Source: Cordilura impudica (Eukaryota; Arthropoda; Insecta; Diptera; Scathophagidae). From it: 64,000 bases of DNA. A program made the position numbers and the translations under genes. The notes beneath the pieces are model-generated. The model was given only the letters and a program-made list of their open reading frames with translations. It had not been told where the DNA came from and searched no databases. The DNA is taken from the NCBI GenBank assembly GCA_963682025.1, contig OY821517.1:293647670-293711669 (forward strand). Reading direction: 5' to 3'. This document shows positions 21,147 through 32,400 of this stretch, one piece after another (position 1 is the first letter of the stretch; the number at the start of each line of letters is the position of its first letter).

Positions 21147-22739
21147 CTCTAATACGAGCAATAGATGCCGCTATATCTTCGCCAATATCGTCTAGCTCTT
21201 CAATTTCTTCTTCGTCGTCAATATCCTCTTCTTCGTCTTCAATATCTTCGTCGTCGTTATCGTCTTCGTCGACGTTAAGTTCAATTTCCTCGTCTTCGTC
21301 AACGTCTTCCTCCTCGTCGCCGTCTTCTTCTTGCTCTTCTTCAGCAACTTCTTCGTTGGCGCTGTTGTCGTCCTCTTCTTCGGTTTCAGCACCACCAGCG
21401 TTAAGAGCTGCTAGAAGTTCTTTATCGACGTTACTTCGGTGACAAGACGACGTTGAAGTAGTTTGTTGATCTATGTTGTGGCTTGACCTTGTGCTGTTGT
21501 TAGCTTGTTGCTGCTGTTGTTGAACGTTATCGCCTATATTTTCTGTTGCTTGTTGCTCGGAATTCGAATCGTTTGTTAGATTGTTCAAATAACAATTATA
21601 GTTACGTAAACTTTTACGATATTTTGAAATTTTATCCAAATGTATTGAAGGTGATTGTGGTGTTTGTTGTTGGTGTTGACGATCTGTGGCTGATGTTAAA
21701 ATCGTAGATGTTGTGGCACCTTCTGTCTCAATTGTATGCGACGCAGTTGTCGTTGTAGCTGATGTTGATGATGGTATTGAATTTATGTTTGTTGTTTTAA
21801 TATTTAATTTTGCTTTATTTCCCACAACTGATAAGAAATTTTTATTAGACTGTTGTTGGTAACTGTGTTGTTGTTGTTGTTTCTTATCGCCAACTAAACT
21901 ACTACTACATTCAATTTTCTGGTAATTTCGTGCGGACAATAGTACTGCTGACGTCGATAATGTTGATGTTGTTGTTGTTGCGGCTGATGTTGTGGTTGTA
22001 GAATTTGTATTATTTATTTTACTATTTTGATTTCTATAATTCCGTTTGTGGTGTCTCGAAGATCCAACTGACGATTTAAATTTATATTTTTCGCCTTCGG
22101 ACGTATATGCGTTTGTTTTTGTTTGTTTCTGCTGGTGTTGTTGTGTTGTTTCGCTACTACTCGTATCCGAACTCTCGTCGTTAAGCGAAGACGAATTATT
22201 TAAAAGTGTGACAGGTTTCTGTTGTGTTCCTCTCTTTGTTGTGGACGATGTCGTTGCAGCAGTACGACTGTGACTGATTTTTCGTGTTTTACGATAATAA
22301 TTTAACAAATTACTTTTACTGTTGCTGTTGCTGTTGTTGTTGATATTATTATTGCTGGTGCTAATTGTGGCTGCTGGTGTTGTTGTAACTGCTGGTGCGA
22401 TACTACGTTGTGGAGTTGTATCAAAACAATATTGTTGCTGCTGTGTTGTTGTTGTTGTTGCTGCTGCTGCTGTCTTTGTATATGATGTACGTCTTTGTGT
22501 ATAGCCACCGTTACTCGTAGTTGGTTCCTCGGGAGAGATTGTTTTCGATCGAGTTCTTTGTGCTACACAATCCCCTAGTGGTTCTCTGGGCGTATTGTAT
22601 TTACTGAAACTACTATGTCCGCTTGAAGTTGATAGAGGTGTCGAGTCAATGCCCTGTAAGCTATAATTATGATAGCGACGTTTTTTCAAAGGTGACGACA
22701 AATCCGTGGGATGTTCAGCAGTTGAGACTGAAGCAGAGG
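21147..22739 (-). CDS. Large gene, exon 2 (1.6 kb)
   Basis: Acceptor TTTTTTTTTGTTACAG|CCTCTGC, donor AGAG|GTAAGT. 1593 nt open throughout despite strong repeat content, which argues for real coding use. PolyQ and polyT tracts, a basic cluster near its start and the acidic tract at its end. Frames in other directions across it are shadows of the CAA/CAG/GAA repeats. Confidence 0.85.
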
Positions 22740-25700
22740 CTGTAACAAAAAAAAAATTAAATTCCAAAATTGTTAAGAGGTGTTTAATGCTTTACAGTAT
22801 TAACGAACTATGAACCTTTACCCTATCGTTGTTTTTTTAAAAACTTATTTAAAATTTAAGTATATTTAATTTGGAAATATAAGAGTTAAATTCTTAGGTT
22901 TTGAAGAATCTGTGAATCACTAATTTTAATATGTAACATATGTGGTGGAAAAATTTTTAAGATGAAAGAAACTTTTAAACTTGTTTTTAAGTGAATAAAT
23001 TTGATGAGGTGAAAACAATATTTTGGAGATTTAAAAATAGATTATATTTTACGGCTGAAACTATATATATCGCATTAAGCAAAAATTCTTTAAAAATTGA
23101 TCTTTGATATTATCCACCTTCATTGATTATATTGCTTCATTGCTTCATTGATTATATTGAATTTTGAAGATTTTTTTTTAATTTTCAAAGTCCGAAATTT
23201 GACACTCTCAACTCTCTTCATTGATTGTATTGTTTAAGCATAATAGTGCGTTTACATCTAAGTAGATTTTAGTTGAAATCTATTTCAAAGTCTATACCGT
23301 TTACATCTAACTTTTTTGACATTTTGTGAGATTTTATTTCCGCAACAATAAACAGCTGATTAAAATAAAACATATAAACTAGAAATACCAAAAATAAACA
23401 ATGGGAAAATGGAAATATGGAAAATTCTAAAAAGGAACAGATTTTATTATTAATATTATGCATCAAAAATTAAAAAAACACAAGCTGAAATAGAAATTTT
23501 GCGAAAAAAAAAACACATCAGCATTTTTTAAATGTATTGTTTCAACAACAAAAACAAATGCATTTTGCACAATTATTACATATATAGCAGATGGAAATGG
23601 GCACATATACATAAGCATAAAAAGTTATAACTTTTCAATATCTAAATATTTTTATTATAGACTCGTCATTTTTATTAATAACACGGTGTTACAGTCAATA
23701 TGCACTTTTGAAGAGACCTAGTGTAGGTTGTGGGCCTTGTTGAGTAGATCATTTGTCCATTTTTAAAATTTTGAATACACCCTCAAAATCTGAAGTTATC
23801 TCCAAAAAACGTTTTTTTAGGACTTTATGGACTTATATATTTTTTACTTTTTCAGTTGTGGGTCGATTTTAAATTTTTAAACGGTTTTAGAAAGATGACT
23901 AACTAAGCTTTCCAAATATATATATATATATATTTATAGTTTTAACAAACCCATGTGGAAATAATACCCCAAATATTTGAAATTTCCAGTTTTTTGGTGA
24001 GCTTTTTCAACTTAGGCACCTTTTTTTTCCTAGACTTTGTTTGGGAACATATGTTTTTATTATTTTTATTTGAAAGCACATTTAGTAATGAGTAAATTGA
24101 CACCTTGTTTTTTTAAATCAAATGCTTATTGATAAAGATTTATTATTTTTTAATAAAAGAGACTAAACCATATATAGGATAATTCAAGTGTAAAAAATAA
24201 CTGTAAAAATGTTTGCATATAAAACTGTTTATATACATAGCATATACTAGGAAAAATTATATCTGTATAATTAAATAAAAATATTGTTACATTAACAATT
24301 ATTAACCAATTTTAAAAAACAAGGCGTCAATTTACTCATTACTAAATGCGATTTCAAATAAAAATAATAAAAACATATGTTCCCAAACAATGTCTAGGAA
24401 AAAAAAAGGCGCCAAAGTTTAAAAAGCTCACCAAATAACTGGAAATTTTAAATATTTGGGGTATTATTTCCACATGGGTTTGTTAAAAGTATAAACATAT
24501 ATATATATTTGGAAAGCTTAGTTAGTCACCTTTCCAAAACCGTTTAAGAATTAAAGATCGACCCACAACTGAAAAAGTTAAAAATATTTAAGTCCATAAA
24601 GTCCTAAAAAAACGTTTTTTGGACATAACTTCAGATTTTGAGGGTGTATTCAAAATTCTAAAAATGGACAAATGATCTACTCAACAAGGCCTACAACCTA
24701 CACTAGGTCTCTTCAAAAGTGCATGCAATTTTTTTTATTTTGTGACATAGTGTAATTAATATTTTATTTCCTTTTTATTCTACTTGGTTGCTTTTGTCAG
24801 TCACTGCGTTGTAATTTTCTACTACAATATTTAAAAAAAACACAGTGGTATCATTTGGTAATGCCCAAGTCTGAAAAGATTTTGTGAAATTGTGCTAAAA
24901 TCTAGTAACGAGCTAGATTTTGTTTTGTATTGGAAATCTAGTAAAAATGAGCTAGATTGTGCTCGAAATCTCGTATATACTAGATTTTGCTTAGATGTAA
25001 ACGCAATATAACGGTAAAATTTAAATTACTAAAAGTTTTTCAGGTAAAAATATTATAACAAAAGCAATTGTGGTGAACAAAAAAAAATTCCTCCCAGAGA
25101 CGACACGAGGACAGTTTGAGGACTTTTTGAATAAAATATATTTTTTAAATCTGGAGATTAAACAGTTCGTATACGCATGTGTGCGCCGCACATTGGGTTG
25201 AAAAGGGTCAAAAGTGAGGATTAATTCAAAAATTGAAATGAGTATTTTGTAATAAATTTTCATACCGGGTAACAGAGTATAAAATGGGTCATCACTAACT
25301 GTCAAAATTATTGTTCTAAGTTGTTTGCTTTTCTTGCTATACTCTCTCAAAGTTCAACAATTTTTTTTAATTTTGCTCGAAGTGGTAAAAAGTGAAAAAC
25401 GAGATATTTCAAGTTTAATTTTTTTTCATTTTTTTTTTTTTTTTTTTTAATTCTAACTTTTTTCAAATGGATGCATCAACTTCAGGTATTTGAATGTATT
25501 ATTAAAAAAAAAAAATTTTTAGATAAATGTTTTAGAAATATTTTTAATAATTTTTTGAAAATTATCCTAAAAAGAGGGTATTTTTTAAAAAGAGATTGAG
25601 TTTCAACGTAATTCTAGATGAGATCGGATAAAATTATTTACATTGTAGTAAAATATGGGATTTCTACTTGTGTATTCCAAAAAAACATTTTGCCAATACT

Positions 25701-26429
25701 TGCCAACGAATGTAATATTCAAGTTTTTATTAAAAGTCCCCAGAATAAAATTAAAAAAAAAATGCTTGAAAACACAACAGAAAAGATCTTTTTTAGTTTT
25801 TGTTTTGTGTTTATTTTCGTAGCTGTGATTGTTATTGTTGCTGTTGTAAATGTGTAACATAGTATTACAATAACCTAGTATTACAAATCACAAAAGTTGA
25901 TGCAGAATTGTTAGAAAGAATGCATGTGATACTTATTGCTGTATCTTGCGGGCACGAGATTCACGTAGAAAAATTTAGAAAATATACTCAGAATACAGCC
26001 AGACATTTTGTTAAGCTCTATCCGTGGTATTATATGCCACCAACTTTACATAAATTCCTTATTCACGGGCCAGAAATAGTAAGATACGCCTTGTTGCCAA
26101 TAGGTCAACTATCTGAGGAAGCTCAAGAAGCTAGAAATAAAGATTTTAAAAATTACAGAGAACACTATTCTCGTAAATGCAGTCGGGAGAAGTCAAATTA
26201 AGATATATTCAATAGGTTACTTCTTAGTTCGGATCCTTTGATTACCACTAAAAGCAAAAATTATGCCAAAAAAATATATAATATACCACAGATGGCACTA
26301 GATTTATTAATTTTGCCCAAGATTTCTGATGTAGAAGAGATTAATGAAGATATTGATGATGACAATTATGAAGATGCTGATTATATTTATGAAGGTGATG
26401 ATAATACGGAGGATCCTTGATTTTAATTG

Positions 26430-26493
<64 letters not shown>

Positions 26494-29400
26494 AAATAAA
26501 ATATAAACAATAACAATAAATGCATACAAAATTTTCAATTATAAATGTAGCAATATATTCAATATTAATTGAATTAATTTTTTTAAATTTTTTTTAAATT
26601 TTTCTCAAATTGTTGTTTATTTTGTGCTTATAATTATTCATCAATAAAAACATAATATTATTTTATAATGTGAATTTTTTGAGTTAAATTTGTGGAATTG
26701 TGGAATTTGGAAAATAAAATCGGATTTTAAAATTCAATTTTTATAATATAAATTCATATTAAATATTTATTGCTTTTTTATTTTTAAAAAAAAATTTATT
26801 TTTTCTAAAAGCACATTAACTAAGTTCTAACTTGCAATTTCATTTACTAATTTATCGCTTTTTATTCCAAAGTTACAGCGAAAATTGTAAGAAAAGATCA
26901 TTTTTTCCAAAACACAAAAAAGCTCCTAACGGGTTAAAACAAATTTTTTTCCACTTTTTTTTTTTTAATGGTGGTTTTTTATGCATTAATGAATATCCAT
27001 TAAAAAAATTAACAATATTTTGAAATTACGTCTTCCCTGAATTAATCCTCACTTTTAATGCTTTTCAACCCACTGTGCGCCGTTGCATTGTCATGGTGGA
27101 AGAGCACTTTTTTCGTCTTCAAATGCAGTTCAATAGCTATGAATAATCTATCCAAATTGCTGTGAATAATATTGGCCGCTGATCATTTTACCCTCTTCAA
27201 GGTAATCGATGTGAGTAACACCGCATACATCCCAAAAAAAAAAACTGTCGCAATAAAGCCTGTTGGCCGACATATCCACCTTGACCTTCTTTGGTGCACG
27301 TTCATCTGGAGAAATCCACTGGCTTGACTGTTCCATGGTCTCTGGTATGTTATGATGGATTCATATTTTGTTCACGGCTATGAAAAGACAATTATGGCAT
27401 TCGTCGTGCGGATAGCTTTTTCATGTCCAAATTTACATGAAAAAGCCGATGTACCCACTCAGTTAGGATGCCTACAATCCCACCCACCTCCGCACTTTCA
27501 TATTCCGACCGACCAATATCATTCCATGAATTTTATAACAAATCTCTGGCGTGATTACCTCTTTTGGGCGACCTGAACGTTTGGCGTTATTTACGTTGGT
27601 ACGACCTCAAGTGAATTCAGTAAACATTTTCTTGAATCAATGAAGTTAATGGTGCAGATTCCCAATAGTAGATATTTATCAAGCATTTCCTTGGTTTCAA
27701 AATAAATTTTTTTCCATTTTTGCAAACCTTCTTGAGGTTATCTGCATTCAATGGCTATCAAACACAAATGAAATGACTTAGCTTGATCAAAATTTTACAG
27801 GAGTTTAGTGTTGATTTTAAGTTCAAAAAGTCAAAGATGTGTTAATCTACCCTCGTAATGGAAATAAATGAGGTTTTATAATTCACACAAGTGAATAATT
27901 TTAGGATTATGTTCCTAACGATAAACAAAACAGATTGTGTTCATTTTAAAAATTTGTTTTATTATTTTAATAAAAAAATATTAGAGATCATAAAATAATA
28001 TGTTTGGAAAATTTCTTTTAACACAAAAATATGAAGTCAGATTTTAAGGCATATGCTCTAAAGTTGGAACTGTTTTTTGCGTATAACTCCAACTACACAT
28101 ATATCTCACTGAAATAATATGTACCTCGTCTTTTTTTTAAAGTGAATTATCTGGAATATTGACCATTATGAGGTTAAGATAAACTGACCAAGATTTATAG
28201 CCAAGATATCAAGCTTTAATTTGAGATATTATAGGACCCCTAAATTCTTTAAGACTGGAGTTATTAAGTGTCAACCTTTGATTTTTTTTAAATATTTAGA
28301 ACAAAAAAGTAGACCCTTTCCGGTTCTTAAAGAGTTAAAGGGTTTGTGTAAGATTGATTTCTTGGCTATGAATCTTGGTCAATTCATTTTAATTTTATAA
28401 AGGGTGCCCCACTAAGAGTACACAACTCAAATTGACGTTCGTTACAAAGATATGATAACGGAGTTCATGTGGAGTTCAACTGGCTGGTATGGATCTGAAC
28501 GGCATGTGCTTACAGCACGACGGCGCCACCTGCCACGCCGCTCGCGGAACAATCAATTTATTGACGCAACGAATCATCTCCCAAAATTCTGAAGTCAATG
28601 GCCGCTAAGATCGTGCAATTTAACGCCGCGCGTTTTCTTTCTTTGGGGTTTATTGAAATCTCAAGTCTATGTGTGTGTATAAACCACAAAAAATTCTTGA
28701 GCTCAATACCTAGATAGAGCCACATCTTAGTCAAAATGTCATCGAAAATTTCATGAAAAGAGCAAGGGCCTGTGTTCAGGGCCGCGGAGGCCATTTGCCG
28801 GATATTTTATTCCATACGTAATCGGAAAATGTCTACTTTACAATGCAATAAAAATATTATAACTAGCTCAAAAAATGCGTTTTATTTTTAAATTAAATGG
28901 TTCACTCTCATTGGGTCACCCTATATATGTCAAGTTTCTTATCATTCATCAAATGAAATTATAGAAAGATTTAACAGGCTTAAAAACTTAAAAACTACTT
29001 CTTGGTCTAAATGGTGCGTCGTGGAAGAGAAGAAGCAAGCATATATTTCTAAAATTCATAACTACACTGTACCTTCAATCAGACTAGTTTCTGGCATTTC
29101 AGCCTTCATCAGTCTGTTAAAGGTTTTTTGTGGAATTTGCGGGTCCGTTCATGCGTTTTCCTTTCGTTATATGCACAATTTTCAAATATCGGAAATATAG
29201 CGAGTAACCCCGGAGATGAATATTGATCAGTTTATGATGACGTCTTATCGGTCAAGTTTCGAAATAATAAGCTCTGTCCCACATAATAAAAAACCGAAAT
29301 CAAAAACACAAAAACTTGGAATGTTATTTTAAACAGTTATCCTGATATACACACTGTATCGGTGAGATATATGTTTTTTGACTCAGTTTGATGGTATCTA

Positions 29401-32400
29401 AAGCCGGAGGTATCTTAGCTCACAAAAATTTACCCCAATCCGAGATGTTTACATAAACTTGAGTTATTTAATTTTTAAATAGTTGCAAATTGAATTTAAA
29501 AAAATGGATTTAAACATGGTCAATCAAATCCAAGAATATGAGCTGGATTTAAATTCTGAGGAATCAGACGAACGGAACACGGAAAAACACCCACATTGGC
29601 TCAAGCAATAGGGGTAATGTTCTGTTAGGGTTTTTAGAAAACAATATTTGACAAGTTATTTCGGAGCCAGACAAAATACAAGTTATCGCATACAAACATC
29701 TTTAAAAGAATATTTTAAATGAATATATTTGATAAAAAAAATAATAAAATATACACTTGCTATAAAATATGCCGTAGACTTGAAGATGAAAATTTTAAAT
29801 ACAGTACAAGCTCGGTATTCGCGACTACCCATTATCGCGACGGCCCGGTTATCGCGACGGCTTAATTTTTAACATTGCAGGTTCTATAATCGCGACACTT
29901 TACGAAAAAAAGGGTTCTATTTTCGCGACTTTTATCTGTTTTTTTAAATTTGTTTACAATGTCTATAACCAAAAAAGGGAAATCCCAGTCTTTTGGTATA
30001 TCAACCTTTTTGGATGATTTTGGTCTTCAATTTTGTCAGTTCATTCGTGTCATTTGTTGTGTAAATACATCTCTTAATATGGGAAAAGTTCAACATATTT
30101 TAAAGCCAACGATTTCTCAAAAATTAGAGATTTTAAAAAAATTTAAAAGTGGAGATTCCGTAAATTCAATTTGCGTAAATTACAAGTTGCACAAGTCTTC
30201 GGTTTACCGCATTATAAAGCAAGAAAATTCATTAAAAAAAATTCGTACGTACAACAGAAAGTGGTCCTGGCAAACGTTGCACCTTAGAGAAAGCTGAGTA
30301 CCCAAGAATGGAAAAAATGCTTTATAAGTGGTTTATAAAACAAAGGGAAAAAAATTTTCCAATGTCAGCAGAGATTTTACGAGCAAAAGCCAGTCATTTG
30401 TATTCCAAAATTTATCAAACCAATTCAGGATTCAATGCCAGTGAAGGATGGTTGAAGAAATTTAAGCGACGACATGGAATTAGATTTTTAAAAATTACGG
30501 GTGAGAAATTGTCTTCGAAACCTCATCTTATTGATCCATTTGTGAGTTTAAGGATTACGTTGATGAGCATGGGTTGACTCTTCACCAAATCTACAATGCC
30601 GACGAATCCGGTTTGTATTATAGGATGCTTCCAAATCACACTCTTGTCACATGTAATGAGAAAACGGCTCCCGGAAGAAAAATATGTAAAGAGCGAATAA
30701 CTTTTTTGCCCTGTTCAAATGCGAGTGGCACAGACAAACTGAAATTGATGGTTGTTGGAAAATCGAAAAACCCACGCGCCTTTAAATGCTTTCTCAATAA
30801 TCCTGTAATATACAAGTCCAGTAATAACGCCTGGATGACATCATTGTTATTCAAGGACTGGTTCCATCACGAATTTGTTCCCCACGTAAGTTAATTTTTA
30901 CCAATTAGTAAAAGTAAGTTCTTCTTAAGTAAACATTTTTTAGGTACGAGAATTTTTGGTTTCAAAAGGTCTCCCGCAAAAAGGAGTTTTGCTTTTAGAT
31001 AACGCGACGTGCCACCCAGTTGAGGAACTAAAAAGTGATGATGGTTCAATTATAGCAATGAATCTACCACCCAATTGTACTGCACTTATTCAACCATTAG
31101 ATCAACACGTTATCAACTTGGTCAAATTAAATTATAAAAAACAACTGCTCACCCACTTGCTTGGCGAGAAGGAAACAAATTTGGAGCTCAAACTAAAAAA
31201 CTTTAATCTCAAAAATGCAGTTCAGATTCTAGCTACGTCCTGGGATAAAATATCAGTGTCCAATATCCAAAAATCCTGGAAAGCCTTGCTCGAATTCGGT
31301 AGTGAATGGAGTGAAGAGGATAACATGCCCTTAAATACTTTACAAAATATAATTCAGGAAGAAAACGAAGATCTTTCAACTATTGGTACACTTGTAGCTC
31401 AAGTTGGTACGGAAAACCTGTTCACGAATGCTGACATAAACAACTGGATTCAAGAAGAATTTCATGTGGGAAGTAATGAGGAGCAACTGGAATTATCAGA
31501 TGCGGAATCGGAGGATATATACGAAAGTGGTCATGAAGAAAACAAAATTAAAGTTGACGATGCTATAACATCGATAACATATGCATACAATGGGCTTTAG
31601 AAAATGATAAGCCGACAACAGCACTATATGAACTACGTGATTCAGCTGTTATTTTTAAAAAATAATTTGCCAAAAAAGCAACTCAAAATCTCCAATTTCT
31701 TTAAAAATGTTTAAAATATATCAATAAAAACAATTCTAATTTTTAAAATTACATAAAATTTTTCAATAAAATTTTGGGTTCTGTTTGCGCGAAAATTCGT
31801 TTTTCGCGACAGGTCTGGTTTTTAATTAGTCGCGAAAATCGAGCTTGTACTGTATTAATAAAAAAATAAAAAAAAATATTTTGAATTACGAACTTTTTCC
31901 ATTGAAACGTTGGGAATTTTACTTTTTTTTCCAAAAACTTATGGTACGTTTCTAATTCAACCAGAAGTGCCAGAAAAAGCATTCGTACATTTACAGTTAG
32001 GGGAAATATGCAACGATGTATAGATCTATTACATAATAGACTTTATTTTAGTAGAATATAAACTTGTTTGCATAAAGTTGATTTGACTTGATTATATTTT
32101 TTCGGAAACTATATTTTGAGACGAGTTCCAAAATCAATGAATTCGGTGCTGGCGAGTGAAAAATTATTATTATGCTCAAGCCAATTGATGTCTCGGAGAA
32201 AATACGTAGAAATATTGATAATGGTTTTATGTAGTTTCTCGTTCGCTTAGATTGTCTTTCAATCATTTAATTGCCTCATGTTTATCGGATCGTAAACAGT
32301 CAGTCTTTGTTAATAAAACATCAAGAACATTGCCAATAACAAAAGGCGTGCCTCAAGGATCGATTCTCCGTTCCCTACTTTTTTTTTAATATATGTGTTA

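Larger units (their letters stand above)
25189..27077 (+). mobile_element. Transib transposon relict (RAG1-related DNA transposon)
   Basis: The left end CACATTGGGTTGAAAAGGGT and the right end, inverted, CACAGTGGGTTGAAAAGCAT agree at 37 of the first 41 positions, through AAAAGTGAGGATTAATTCA. Both are flanked by the 5-bp CGCCG (25184-25188 and 27078-27082). A GC-rich 5-bp duplication with CACWRTG-type termini is the hallmark of Transib. A full element should be about 3 kb with a transposase of 600-700 residues; here only the C-terminal coding part remains and 25235-25880 is AT-rich filler. It is inserted into a mariner transposase remnant, read on the - strand. Confidence 0.85.

Noticed and set aside
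22046..22508. Frames on both strands across the large-gene exon
   Set aside because: Shadows of CAA/CAG/ACA repeats in the coding exon; the 562-codon - frame explains the region and is splice-consistent.
26307..26538. Frames reading YIYIYI on the - strand
   Set aside because: Translation of a (TA)n microsatellite and antisense of the Transib tail.
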